Positions 1 through 8,635 of a DNA stretch of 64,000 nt are shown one piece after another. Made by a program: the position numbers and the translations under genes. This DNA comes from Sphingobacterium olei (GTDB lineage: Bacteria > Bacteroidota > Bacteroidia > Sphingobacteriales > Sphingobacteriaceae): assembly GCF_005048855.1 (NCBI RefSeq), contig NZ_SUME01000003.1:372001-436000 (forward strand). The letters run 5' to 3'. Position 1 is the first letter of the stretch; each line of letters opens with the position of its first letter. Under the pieces are notes generated by a model that worked only from the letters and a program-made list of their open reading frames with translations, was not told where the DNA came from and did not search any database.

Positions 1-2184
1 CAAAATCGCAATACTTACCAGCATGATGAAGTTTTTCCCTAACAGCTCGACTATTCCGAAAACGCTCGCTCCCAGCACCTTTCGGATCCCGATTTCTTTT
101 ATACGTGTCTGACCTTCATGGGTCGCCAAAGCAAATAAGCCGAGGGACGATATGAATATAGCGATACCTGAAAAAATATTAAATAGTAAGCCTGTTCGTT
201 GTTCAGATTTATATAAATTGTCGAATTGCGCGTCTACGAAGGTGTAACTAAATGGCGCATCAGAGGGATAGCGATTGTATATCGTCTCTAGCGCTTTAAT
301 AGCTTGTCTCGTTTGAGTAGCAGTCGTTTTAACATATAACGTTCCCGCACCCCAACGTGTCCAGAAGACCATAGGCCCTATTTGTTCTCTGACTGATTTA
401 AAATGAAAATCTTTGACCACACCGACGATTTGACCAGGAATGTCGTGAAAGCTCATCGTCGACCCCACGTAGGGTGGGGTCAGACCCATTTGCTTTGCTA
501 ATGTTTCATTGATTATGTAGTTGGATGAGTCGGCCGGTAAACCGGTAAAATTAGTCCCTTCAAGTAGTTCAATACCCATCAAAGGAATAAATTCTTTGTC
601 AATGGTAGCCTGTGATACCACTAATGGGTTATTTTTGGATTTGCCCGGCCATTCAATATCTCCCGTGGAGTGGCCGTAATCCGTAAGGTTATACACGCCG
701 GAAAGCGAAACATTTTGTATCGCGCTGTTGTTTTTTAATTCTGAACGGATAGCTTCAATATGCTTATAAGCCTCTCCAGGTAGATTTACAGTCAAAACAT
801 GCTCTTTATCGTATCCCAAATCGATTTGTTGAATGAATGCAAGCTGATTTTTGATAATCAAGGTGGACACAATTAAGGTTACTGATATGGTGAATTGAAA
901 AACGACTAAGACCTTTCTCATGATGTTTGATGAGAGGTGATTAAGTGATTTTCCTTTTAATGATTCGATAGGTTTAAATGCGGATAATTGTATGGCAGGA
1001 TAAATACTCGATAAGCATAAAGTTCCGAAAATAGCTAATCCTACATATATCCATGGCGAGATGTTATGGAGAGAATAGCTCATGGATTTTTGAGCTATTT
1101 GGTTATAGCCAGATTGCAATAAAAAGATAATTGCCAATGCGATAATTAATGAAATTAAGAATATCACCAACGTTTCGATAACAAATTGAAGGAATAGTCT
1201 CGCTCTACTCGCTCCAATTAGTTTACGTATACCTACTTCCTTTGCGCGGTCCAATGCTCTTGCTGTACTTAGGTTAACATAATTTACTGCTCCGATAACT
1301 AACAATAAGATAGCGATTACACCAAATATCTGCACCATCCTGAGTGCAGATTTATTCCCGTCAGCGGCAATTAAATGTAAGGTTTCCAAGGGGTCCAACA
1401 CGAATACGCTGGAATTTTCGCCATCGCGCGCTTTGGTGTAGGCGGCTGTTATCGATTCGCTAATGGTAAGGGGATCGCTATGGGGTTTTGCTTTTATGTA
1501 GGTCTGGAAGGCGTAATTGCCTAAATCCTCGTCTATGGTCTTCCATTTTCCGTTTCCACCCCACTTCGTGAAACGTTGCGCATGGTATCCTAACGGAATA
1601 AGAACATCAAATTGGATGGACGAGTTCTGCGGTACATCTTTTAAAATTCCTGCGACAGTAAATAGATCTTCGCTATATCGGAATGTCTTGCCGATTATGG
1701 AGCGGTTATCAAAAAGTTTTTCTGCAGTGGATTCCGTGATGAATGCATTAGTATAGTTTGTTTGAAAGTTCGATAAAGAACCTTCTATCAACGGAAAGTT
1801 AAATATGCTGAAGAAGTTACTATCTACATAGCAAACACCCAGCGCCGTTACCGAACGTTTAAGCTCGTCGTTAACGAATGTAACATGATGATCCTGTGAT
1901 ATGCGGGTGGCCTGGTTTACATGAGGCGAATTTTGAGCGTAGTTCGCAATAGGGCCTGGCGAACTGCCCCATATCGGACCGTTCTGTTCTGGACTCAGGT
2001 GTGAATTTACTTTGTACAATTGCGTGTAATCGGAGTGGAATCTATCAAAACTACGCTCATCCTGCACCCATAGGATAATCAATATCGACGTCGCAAGACT
2101 GATGGACAGTCCTAAAATATTGATAATGGTGTAGAGTTTTTTCTTTTTCAAACCCCGTAAGACAGCTTTTAAGTTGTTTGTCAT
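1..2184 (-). CDS. FtsX/MacB-type ABC transporter permease (C-terminus cut by window edge)
   Basis: The reading frame is open from the ATG at 2184 to the window edge, giving 728 codons without a stop. It is an inner-membrane ABC permease of the Bacteroidota FtsX type with two MacB-like periplasmic domains. I see an N-terminal membrane helix at about residues 16-38, a periplasmic domain, a helix cluster from about residue 275 to 400 followed by the FtsX-typical segment EVGIRKLIGAS, a second periplasmic domain, and the second helix cluster starting near 670 with the matching EIGIRKVLGAS. Family members are near 790-800 residues, so about 60-70 are missing beyond the window. It lies 37 bp after the ABC ATPase and continues the same minus-strand unit as the adaptor. 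Such permeases do not form a channel but couple ATP hydrolysis to periplasmic movements that drive substrate through a TolC-like exit. The substrate is not visible from sequence. Confidence 0.9.
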   Translation of the reverse strand, partial: MTNNLKAVLRGLKKKKLYTIINILGLSISLATSILIILWVQDERSFDRFHSDYTQLYKVNSHLSPEQNGPIWGSSPGPIANYAQNSPHVNQATRISQDHHVTFVNDELKRSVTALGVCYVDSNFFSIFNFPLIEGSLSNFQTNYTNAFITESTAEKLFDNRSIIGKTFRYSEDLFTVAGILKDVPQNSSIQFDVLIPLGYHAQRFTKWGGNGKWKTIDEDLGNYAFQTYIKAKPHSDPLTISESITAAYTKARDGENSSVFVLDPLETLHLIAADGNKSALRMVQIFGVIAILLLVIGAVNYVNLSTARALDRAKEVGIRKLIGASRARLFLQFVIETLVIFLISLIIALAIIFLLQSGYNQIAQKSMSYSLHNISPWIYVGLAIFGTLCLSSIYPAIQLSAFKPIESLKGKSLNHLSSNIMRKVLVVFQFTISVTLIVSTLIIKNQLAFIQQIDLGYDKEHVLTVNLPGEAYKHIEAIRSELKNNSAIQNVSLSGVYNLTDYGHSTGDIEWPGKSKNNPLVVSQATIDKEFIPLMGIELLEGTNFTGLPADSSNYIINETLAKQMGLTPPYVGSTMSFHDIPGQIVGVVKDFHFKSVREQIGPMVFWTRWGAGTLYVKTTATQTRQAIKALETIYNRYPSDAPFSYTFVDAQFDNLYKSEQRTGLLFNIFSGIAIFISSLGLFALATHEGQTRIKEIGIRKVLGASVFGIVELLGKNFIMLVSIAIL

Positions 2185-2221
2185 CGTTATCTTTCTTATG
2201 TGATTACCTTTCTTTTTTGAA

Positions 2222-2899
2222 TTATGCCGTTGTCGTTTCCATAATTACCTGTCCGTCGAGCATACGGATCACACGATCTGCAAATCTAGCATCGTGTTCA
2301 CTGTGCGTTACCATTACTATGGTTGTTCCAGCCTCATTAAGCTCGGTAAGCAGTTGCATCACTTCGTTACCGTTGTTGGAGTCCAGATTTCCCGTTGGCT
2401 CATCGGCTAGTATTAATTTAGGCGTATTAACTACTGCGCGGGCTACGGCTACACGTTGTTGCTGACCGCCGGAAAGCTGCTGTGGAAAGTGATTTCGGCG
2501 ATGCATGATCTGTACCTTTTCCAATACTTCTTCGACGCGGCGCTTGCGTTCTGCAGCAGGCACATTGGTATAGACGAGCGGAAGCTCCACGTTTTCAAAG
2601 ACGGTTAACTCGTCAATCAGATTGAAACTTTGGAACACAAAACCAATATTATGCTTTCTAAGGTCTGATCGTTTGCGTTCGTTGAATTTTGCAACCTCGA
2701 TATTGTTGAACAGGTAACTGCCTTCATCCAGATCATCCAGTAGACCGACAATGTTGAGTAGGGTTGACTTCCCACAACCAGAAGGGCCCATTACAGCTAC
2801 AAATTCTCCTTCTTTGACATGTATAGTTAAATTGTTCAGCGCGACCGTCTCTACTTCTTCGGTGCGGTAATATTTTTGGAGGCTAGTTATTTTGATCAT
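2222..2899 (-). CDS. ABC transporter ATP-binding protein (MacB/LolD family)
   Basis: A 225-residue nucleotide-binding subunit that would power the adjacent FtsX-type permease at the inner membrane. All core motifs are present: Walker A GPSGCGKST at 38-46, Q-loop around residue 90 (VFQSFNL), signature LSGGQQQR at 142-149, Walker B LILADEP at 162-168 and the switch histidine in VMVTHSEHDA. Length and motif spacing match the LolD/MacB/FtsE class of stand-alone ATPases. It sits between the adaptor gene and the permease gene on the minus strand. Substrate specificity cannot be deduced; macrolide, peptide or lipid export are all possible for this class. Confidence 0.95.
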   Translation of the reverse strand: MIKITSLQKYYRTEEVETVALNNLTIHVKEGEFVAVMGPSGCGKSTLLNIVGLLDDLDEGSYLFNNIEVAKFNERKRSDLRKHNIGFVFQSFNLIDELTVFENVELPLVYTNVPAAERKRRVEEVLEKVQIMHRRNHFPQQLSGGQQQRVAVARAVVNTPKLILADEPTGNLDSNNGNEVMQLLTELNEAGTTIVMVTHSEHDARFADRVIRMLDGQVIMETTTA

Positions 2900-2903
2900 A
2901 GTA

Positions 2904-2945
2904 TTCTAGATGTTAGATTTGAGATATTAGACTGTAGACTTGGGT
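2904..2945. repeat. Intergenic AT-rich repeat copy (shares an exact 16-mer with 60725-60740)
   Basis: The gap between the adaptor and ATPase genes contains GATTTGAGATATTAGA at 2916-2931, preceded by TGTTA and followed by ACTGTAGACTTGGG. The same 16-mer occurs between atpA and atpG. The internal texture (TTAGA, GAGA, TAGAC every 7-9 bases) resembles the degenerate short-period repeats I recall from Bacteroidota intergenic DNA. One exact 16-mer match is not statistically strong in 64 kb of AT-rich DNA; the intergenic placement of both copies is what makes it suggestive. Confidence 0.4.
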
Positions 2946-3009
2946 GTTTGCTTGGTAATCGTTATTAGACTGCACGTTCATAATCTTTGTTCTTTATTTC
3001 TCATTTTAC

Positions 3010-4260
3010 TTATTTCACATTCAATTCCTGTATTTTATCATAGGTTTCATAGCTGGAAACAATTACTTTGTCGCCCGGTGATAGCCCATTCATGACTTCA
3101 TAAAAATCCGGGTTTTGTCGTCCCAATTGAATATCTACACGATAGGCAATGTTACCAGATTTGTCTAATTTGAAGATCCAGTTGCCTCCTGTTTGTTGAT
3201 AGAATCCTCCTTTTGCTAATAGAAGGGCTTTTGTCTCGTCGCTTAATGCCAGGCGAATTTGTAAGGTTTGTCCACGGCGAATGCTTTGCGGTCGTTCACC
3301 CGTAAATTCCATATCTACCTGAAAGCGACCACTGGTCACTTGTGTGTAGATCTTCTTAATACGAAGTTTGTAAGGTTTGCCCGATATGGTGAACAATCCT
3401 TCCAGATCGGGAAAAATCCGATTAATATAATGTTCGTCGATCTCAGCACGTACCTTAAACCCGGTCAGCACATCGATCTGTCCTAGGCGTTCGCCTGCGT
3501 TTTTATTTTGCCCGATCTCAGCATCAAAGGAAGTCAGTTGTCCATCCACCGGTGCGCGTAATATCAGATCGCCTACCTTCCGGCGCATCAGTTCTAACGC
3601 ACTCTGTGTACGCTTGTACGTTTCTCGATCCTGGTACAGTTTCTGGTTTGTGGACAGCGAATCCTGTAGCAGAATCTGTTTGGTTAATGCAACCCGCTCC
3701 TTTTGATAGTTATATTCGTTGACGGTTTTTTCGTACTCCTGTGAGCCAATCGCTTTTTCCTGAAAAAGTTTCTTGTTGAGCCGATATAAACGATCGGCTT
3801 CTTTTAAACCTTGCTCTACGTCCGCCATTTGGTTGCGGTTGTTGATAGATACCTGCTGTGCGTTGGTTTGCGCGATCTGCGCCTGTGTTAATAGGTTTAG
3901 TACCTGTGTTTCCTGCTGTACTAGACTGAGTTCTAAATCCGTGTTGGATAGACGCATAATTGGATCTCCTTTTTTGAGGTGTGCGCCGTCTTCCACAAAT
4001 TTCTCTTCCACGCGACCACCTACTGAGGCATCTAAGTAAATGCTGCTAATAGGTAATATCGTACCATTGATAGGGATAAATTCCTGAAAAGTCCCTTCTT
4101 TAACTTCCACGATATTTAGACGTTCAGCTTCTACATTCAATTTGCTGTTACCACTTGTGAAGTAGTAGCTAGCTCCGATTAATGCGAGTATACTCAAAAT
4201 CCCGATAAGAGTAAGGATTCTTCTCTTATTCCATCTGCGTTGTTTTATCGGTCTGTCCAT
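3010..4260 (-). CDS. Membrane-fusion (HlyD/MFP-type) periplasmic adaptor of the ABC exporter
   Basis: A 416-residue adaptor that would link the inner-membrane ABC permease to an outer-membrane TolC-like channel. A basic N-terminus is followed by one membrane helix at about 15-34. After it come a first lipoyl-like half (about 65-105, GGRVEEKFVEDGAHLKKGD), a long Q/N/E-rich coiled-coil hairpin (about 105-235), the second lipoyl half (LILRAPVDGQLTSF), and a beta-barrel plus membrane-proximal domain ending near 416. It is the first gene of the minus-strand unit. Its start lies about 55 bp downstream of a minus-strand sigma-54-like promoter at 4314-4329, so I infer transcription is activated by the NtrC-type regulator encoded across the divergent junction. 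Confidence 0.9.
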   Translation of the reverse strand: MDRPIKQRRWNKRRILTLIGILSILALIGASYYFTSGNSKLNVEAERLNIVEVKEGTFQEFIPINGTILPISSIYLDASVGGRVEEKFVEDGAHLKKGDPIMRLSNTDLELSLVQQETQVLNLLTQAQIAQTNAQQVSINNRNQMADVEQGLKEADRLYRLNKKLFQEKAIGSQEYEKTVNEYNYQKERVALTKQILLQDSLSTNQKLYQDRETYKRTQSALELMRRKVGDLILRAPVDGQLTSFDAEIGQNKNAGERLGQIDVLTGFKVRAEIDEHYINRIFPDLEGLFTISGKPYKLRIKKIYTQVTSGRFQVDMEFTGERPQSIRRGQTLQIRLALSDETKALLLAKGGFYQQTGGNWIFKLDKSGNIAYRVDIQLGRQNPDFYEVMNGLSPGDKVIVSSYETYDKIQELNVK

Positions 4261-4313
4261 TGAAAAGTAGAAAGTATTAAATATAAAAAAAGTATGTCGT
4301 TTTCTCTTTTCCT

Positions 4314-4329
4314 AGAGAAGCTTGTGCCA
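4314..4329 (-). promoter_or_regulatory. Candidate sigma-54 (-24/-12) promoter for the adaptor-ABC-permease unit
   Basis: On the minus strand TGGCAC (4329 to 4324) matches the -24 element exactly. The -12 region at the right spacing reads TCTCT where TTGCW is expected (three of five positions match), so the site is degenerate at -12. The support comes mainly from context: an NtrC-family activator gene is encoded next door, a mirror-image site faces the other way, and two activator-site candidates lie in between. Confidence 0.55.
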
Positions 4330-4382
4330 TTTTTTTAAAGTATTGTTATATAGTTGTTTAGTTGTTTTTTGGAAAAGTGATT

Positions 4383-4422
4383 TGTCCGATAGTGAACACT
4401 TGATTGTTCATCTGCGAACAGT
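4383..4422. promoter_or_regulatory. Candidate enhancer (activator) site 1 for the adjacent NtrC-type regulator
   Basis: TGTCCGAT (4383-4390) is followed by an inverted repeat, GAACA (4394-4398) and TGTTC (4405-4409), with a third GAACA half-site at 4416-4420. The same arrangement recurs at 4472-4497, 89 bp away. It lies about 80-100 bp upstream of the inferred start of the minus-strand sigma-54 promoter, a normal distance for an activator acting by DNA looping. Confidence 0.6.
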
Positions 4423-4463
4423 AAGGTTAAGTTTCTTTGTTTTACAGGAGGAAACCGTGTACT

Positions 4464-4497
4464 GAACAAAGTGTCCGATTCCGAACACTCATTGTTC
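4464..4497. promoter_or_regulatory. Candidate enhancer (activator) site 2 for the adjacent NtrC-type regulator
   Basis: This is the second copy of the element at 4383. TGTCCGAT is at 4472-4479, then GAACA (4483-4487) and TGTTC (4493-4497) with a 5-bp spacer instead of 6, and an extra GAACA half-site at 4464-4468 just upstream. It lies about 90-115 bp upstream of the inferred start of the plus-strand sigma-54 promoter. Two copies in one 338-bp gap, each placed for one of the two diverging promoters, argues for a real regulatory function. Confidence 0.6.
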
Positions 4498-4560
4498 GTC
4501 AACGTACATGTTTTTTATACAGGCGATTTTAACTAGTTGATTTTTTGTGTTTTACTGGTT

Positions 4561-4576
4561 TGGCACAGGCTATGAA
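4561..4576 (+). promoter_or_regulatory. Candidate sigma-54 (-24/-12) promoter for the tolC-like / regulator / kinase unit
   Basis: TGGCAC at 4561-4566 is an exact -24 element; at the -12 position ATGAA stands for TTGCW (three of five match). The implied start of transcription is near 4587, which leaves about 12 nt of leader before the ATG at 4599. This fits the choice of 4599, rather than the earlier in-frame ATGs at 4545 and 4572, as the start of the outer-membrane channel gene. Confidence 0.55.
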
Positions 4577-4598
4577 TGAACCTCAGAAATATCTAAGC

Positions 4599-5912
4599 AT
4601 GGATCTGAAACTATTTTATAGTATACTCTTAATAACAATCGCGCATGGAGGTAAAGCCTTTTCCCAGGATTCAATAATTGATCTGCGCACGTGTATTGTA
4701 ATGGCATTGAAAAGCAATCCGCAACTGAAGCAAAATCAATTGAGTGTGAGGCGGGGCGAGATCGAGTACAGACAAGCCTGGCAAAACCAGTTGCCGACGC
4801 TGAATGGGGATTTAAGTCACGGATTCAATCAGGGTCGGAATATTGATCCTACGACCAATCAATTTATTGAAGAAAATAGTGCCACGGGGAATCAAAGTTT
4901 GAACGCAGGAGTGAGCCTGTTTAACGGCTTTCGGATTTTACATGATATACGCATGAAATCTAATGCAAAAGAAGCCGGAAAATTGGAGTTTGAAGGAAAA
5001 GCAAACGAGCTTCGACTAGATGTGATAGAAACCTATATTCAGGTGCTGACCGCAAAGGATCTGTTGATTCAGTCCCGACGGCAATTGACCGTTACAGAAG
5101 AGCAGTTGCGTAGAGCTGAAGTTATGTTTAAAGAAGGCGCTTTTGCTCCAGGAGATTATTACGATATTAAAGGGCAGTATAAGATGGATCAAAATAGTGT
5201 GCAAGCGAACATACAGATCTTGTATACCAATAGATTACGTTTAGCAAAACTATTAAATATCCCGGAATCAGAACTTGGCGAACTCAAGACACTTCCTATT
5301 CCAACTATCGGCTCCGCTTTAGGTTGGGAACAACTCTACACGCAGGCGCAGATCCTTTTGCCCGATTATCGGGCCTTAGATTGGCGAATCAAGGAAGCGC
5401 AACAAAATATTAAGGTGGCGAAATCCTATTACTATCCTTCCCTATCACTAGGAGCAGGGTTAAACAGTCGTTACTCGAGCAACGGCGATTTTTCTTACTG
5501 GCAACAATCGAGAAATAATCTTGGAAAAAGTGTTTTTATGACTTTAAGTATTCCTATCTTTAATCAGTTTCAGGTGCGTAATCAGGAAAGTCGTGCAAAA
5601 ATCGGGTTAGAAGAAAATTTGCTACAAAAGGAAATCGCTTTGAATAATTTGCGCGAATCTACTGCAAGGGCGGTATTTGATTTGCGTGTTGCGTTAGAAA
5701 GCGTACAAAATCTGAAAGAACAGGAACAGAGTTATGCGGAATCATTTCGAATTGCGCAGGTTCAGTTTGATGAAGGCGCAAGCAATTCGTTCCTTTACCT
5801 CACAGCGAAAAATAAACTTGATGCAGCTAGAAATCAATTGTTATTGAAGCAGTATGCGTATTTATTACAAAAATACATGAACGATTATTATGCAGGTAAT
5901 CTTGATTTATAA
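4599..5912 (+). CDS. TolC-like outer-membrane efflux protein
   Basis: A 437-residue outer-membrane channel that would complete the exporter with the divergent adaptor, ATPase and permease. I start at 4599 because MDLKLFYSILLITIAHGG forms a normal signal peptide ending near AFSQ, while the upstream extension from 4545 would bury it and overlap the candidate promoter. Two TolC repeats are visible. The first starts at IDLRTCIVMALKSNPQL and has the typical GVSLFNGFRI strand; the second starts near LDWRIKEAQQNIKVAKSYYYPSL and has the SIPIFNQFQVRNQ strand. Long helices close each repeat. The sigma-54 activator gene follows after 13 bp, so channel and regulators are cotranscribed. Confidence 0.93.
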   Translation: MDLKLFYSILLITIAHGGKAFSQDSIIDLRTCIVMALKSNPQLKQNQLSVRRGEIEYRQAWQNQLPTLNGDLSHGFNQGRNIDPTTNQFIEENSATGNQSLNAGVSLFNGFRILHDIRMKSNAKEAGKLEFEGKANELRLDVIETYIQVLTAKDLLIQSRRQLTVTEEQLRRAEVMFKEGAFAPGDYYDIKGQYKMDQNSVQANIQILYTNRLRLAKLLNIPESELGELKTLPIPTIGSALGWEQLYTQAQILLPDYRALDWRIKEAQQNIKVAKSYYYPSLSLGAGLNSRYSSNGDFSYWQQSRNNLGKSVFMTLSIPIFNQFQVRNQESRAKIGLEENLLQKEIALNNLRESTARAVFDLRVALESVQNLKEQEQSYAESFRIAQVQFDEGASNSFLYLTAKNKLDAARNQLLLKQYAYLLQKYMNDYYAGNLDL

Positions 5913-5925
5913 TTATTTTTAGCGG

Positions 5926-7287
5926 ATGGATTTAAAAAAGGCTTCTATACTGGTGTTAGATGATGATCAGGATTTACTGACAGCAGCTCGGATTTTACTA
6001 AAATCGAAGGTCAGGAAGATAAGTGTAGCACACAATCCCGAAAATTTATTAGCCACATTAGCTAAAGAAGATATTGATCTGGTCTTGTTGGATATGAACT
6101 ACAAGAGTACGATCAATACGGGGAATGAAGGCTTATTTTGGCTCTCGCAGGTGAAAAATAAGTATCCCCATATTCGGGTAATTATGATAACGGCTTACGC
6201 GGCAGTCGACCTGGCCGTGAAATCGTTGAAACAGGGAGCGGCTGATTTTATCGTCAAACCCTGGCAGAATGAGCAGTTGATCGAAACGCTTGAAAATGCG
6301 TTGGTAGAAAAAAAGGAATTTACGGTCAGTACATCAAGTAAGGCCGTACACGATGATGGTATTATCGGCAGATCCTCCATTATGGCCGACTTGCAACATA
6401 AAATTAATAAGGTCGCTCCAACAGAGGCAAATATCTTGATTCTTGGCGAAAACGGGACGGGCAAGGATCTGATTGCTCATGCTATCCATTCCAGATCTTT
6501 ACGTAGCAAATCTCCTTACGTCAAAGTAGATGTGGGGGCATTGACCGAATCCCTGTTTGAAAGTGAACTATTCGGTTACAAAAAAGGAGCCTTCACAGAC
6601 GCTCGCGAAGACCGTAAGGGAAGGTTTGAAAATGCAGATAAAGGGACCTTGTTTTTAGACGAAATAGGAAACATATCCCTGCATCAGCAATCAAAGTTAT
6701 TGAGCGTATTACAAAACAGAGAGGTTATACCGCTAGGCTCGAGTCAGCCTGTTCCGGTAGATATACGGTTATTAACGGCAACCAATGTATCCCTGAAGTC
6801 TTTGTCTGATGAAAGTCGATTTCGTAAGGATCTAATATATCGAATTAATACGGTTGAAATACAGGTTCCACCACTTCGGGACCGAGGAGATGATGTATTG
6901 TTATTGGCGGAACACTTTTTAGCTTTTTATTCCAAGAAATACAATAAACTGATTGAGGTTATTGAAAGTGACGGACTACGAAAATTAACGGATTATCATT
7001 TTCCGGGTAATGTCCGGGAGCTACAATATAGTATCGAAAGAGCCGTGATTATGTCGGAAGAAAGGACATTAAAAGCGAATGATATTCTTTTTTCGCCAAT
7101 TGAACAGGTGGAGGATCTTCATCCGCTTGATGCAACACCTCCTAATCCCCGTAACTTAGAAGAACTGGAGCGAAAAGCCATTAAGTCAGCTATTGATCGT
7201 TACAATGGTAATATCAGCAAGGCCGCCAAAGAGCTAGGGCTAACCCGGGCGGCACTTTATCGGAGATTAGAAAAATATGATATCTAA
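5926..7287 (+). CDS. NtrC-family sigma-54-dependent response regulator
   Basis: A 453-residue activator with three domains. The receiver (about 5-125) has an acidic pocket at DDD (12-14), phosphoacceptor D56 and a conserved lysine near 111. The AAA+ domain has Walker A GENGTGKD at 174-181, the sigma-54-contacting loop GAFTDA at 221-226, Walker B LFLDE at 242-246 and arginine fingers around RFRKDLIYR. A Fis-type helix-turn-helix at about 410-453 contains SKAAKELGLTRAALYRRL. The intact GAFTDA loop means it should activate sigma-54 RNA polymerase. Its likely targets are the two divergent promoters and paired sites in the 4261-4598 gap, which would give positive autoregulation. The kinase gene follows after 28 bp and is the obvious phosphodonor. 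Confidence 0.96.
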   Translation: MDLKKASILVLDDDQDLLTAARILLKSKVRKISVAHNPENLLATLAKEDIDLVLLDMNYKSTINTGNEGLFWLSQVKNKYPHIRVIMITAYAAVDLAVKSLKQGAADFIVKPWQNEQLIETLENALVEKKEFTVSTSSKAVHDDGIIGRSSIMADLQHKINKVAPTEANILILGENGTGKDLIAHAIHSRSLRSKSPYVKVDVGALTESLFESELFGYKKGAFTDAREDRKGRFENADKGTLFLDEIGNISLHQQSKLLSVLQNREVIPLGSSQPVPVDIRLLTATNVSLKSLSDESRFRKDLIYRINTVEIQVPPLRDRGDDVLLLAEHFLAFYSKKYNKLIEVIESDGLRKLTDYHFPGNVRELQYSIERAVIMSEERTLKANDILFSPIEQVEDLHPLDATPPNPRNLEELERKAIKSAIDRYNGNISKAAKELGLTRAALYRRLEKYDI

Positions 7288-7315
7288 TGAGATTAAGAAA
7301 CAGAAAAATTAGGGT

Positions 7316-8635
7316 ATGACACGTCAGGTAACGTCGATCTTTTTTAAGTCAATTGTTCTGCTAATTTGTACGATAGGCGCATCTTATTTGTTTTTTTTAA
7401 AGCTATATACTTACGGAATTTTATTGTTCATAATTGCTTTCACTATTCTGTACTACCTTTTATCGAGGCAAAATAGCCTGTTAAAACATCTTACCGAGTT
7501 TGCAGACGCGGCAAAATATAATGATTTCACGCGAAGATATCTCGTTAAGGATCCACACTCGGCAGAAGGACGGCTGTTTACCGCCTTTAATCAAATCAAC
7601 CAAATTTATAAAAATATAAGCGCTGACAAAGAAGTTCAAAATCAGTATCTGAATAAGGTCATTAATATGTTGGATTCGGCGATTATTTTTTATAATCATA
7701 ACACCGGGAAGGTAGTCTGGATTAACGATGCCTTCAAGCAGTTGTTCCATACACCTCACCTTGGAAATATAAAGGGGATGCAAAAGAGACACGAAGAGCT
7801 GTATGAAAAAACCATGGCTCTTGACGTGGGCCAGCAGCGGATGGATGTCATCAATTCGAGCAAGGGAAAGATTAAGCTTCTGATACAGACTTCTGAATTT
7901 GGGACGAAGGATGGACTTTTCCGTATTATCGTGTATCAAAACATCAATGAGGCCATGGATGCAACAGAGACCAGAGCCTGGCACAAATTGTTACGGGTAC
8001 TGACGCACGAAATCATGAATTCTATTGCCCCGATTACCTCTTTAGCGGAAACACTATATAGTAAATTGGATCTATTGGAAGGGCACGAAGAGATTGAGGA
8101 TGTGAAATTGGGCATATATACCATAAAAAGAAGGAGTGAGGGCCTGTTGCAATTTGCCAAAAGTTACCGATTGATTAATAAGGTTGACCAGCCGGAATAT
8201 ACCGATATAATCGTCGTACAGCTATTCGAAAATATCTATCAATTGTTGGAACCGACCTTGATACAAAAGAAAATTGATCTGGATATCATCATTAAAAATA
8301 CCAGATTAATTCTACAGGCGGATATCAATTTAATAGAACAGGTCTTGATTAATATCGTTCTTAATGCTATAGAAGCTGTTAAGGGAGTAGAAAATCCGTA
8401 TATAAGTTTGAGTGCGTTGGAAAAGGAGGGTAATATCCAGTTGAAAGTTGAAGATAATGGAATTGGGATGTCGGTAGATATTCAGGATCAAATATTTACT
8501 CCGTTTTTTACAACCAAGAAGTCGGGGAGTGGCATAGGACTGACATTGAGCAAACAGATTATGTTATTGCATAAGGGTAATATTTTCGTTGATAGCGATG
8601 AAGGCAAGGGAAGTGTATTTATCTTGCAATTTTGA
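7316..8635 (+). CDS. Membrane-bound sensor histidine kinase, intramembrane-sensing type
   Basis: A 439-residue kinase, partner of the preceding NtrC-type regulator. Two membrane helices at about 9-27 and 33-50 are joined by only a few residues (KLYTYG), so there is essentially no periplasmic sensor domain. A HAMP-like or linker stretch follows (about 50-110), then a PAS-like domain (about 112-212, IIFYNHNTGKVVWIN), the H-box with H231 in VLTHEIMNSIAPI, and a complete ATPase domain: N-box VLINIVLNAIEAV, G1 EDNGIGM, F-box FTPFFTTKKSGSG and G2 GIGLTLS. The HEIMNS H-box is typical of the NtrB/NtrY-like class. The lack of an extracytoplasmic domain suggests it senses the membrane itself or the exporter, as intramembrane kinases of envelope-stress systems do; this is inference. 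Confidence 0.93.
   Translation: MTRQVTSIFFKSIVLLICTIGASYLFFLKLYTYGILLFIIAFTILYYLLSRQNSLLKHLTEFADAAKYNDFTRRYLVKDPHSAEGRLFTAFNQINQIYKNISADKEVQNQYLNKVINMLDSAIIFYNHNTGKVVWINDAFKQLFHTPHLGNIKGMQKRHEELYEKTMALDVGQQRMDVINSSKGKIKLLIQTSEFGTKDGLFRIIVYQNINEAMDATETRAWHKLLRVLTHEIMNSIAPITSLAETLYSKLDLLEGHEEIEDVKLGIYTIKRRSEGLLQFAKSYRLINKVDQPEYTDIIVVQLFENIYQLLEPTLIQKKIDLDIIIKNTRLILQADINLIEQVLINIVLNAIEAVKGVENPYISLSALEKEGNIQLKVEDNGIGMSVDIQDQIFTPFFTTKKSGSGIGLTLSKQIMLLHKGNIFVDSDEGKGSVFILQF

Noticed and set aside
4545..4598. Longer start of the TolC-like protein at 4545
   Set aside because: It would place extra residues before a good signal peptide and overlaps the sigma-54-like promoter at 4561-4576; the ATG at 4599 fits both.
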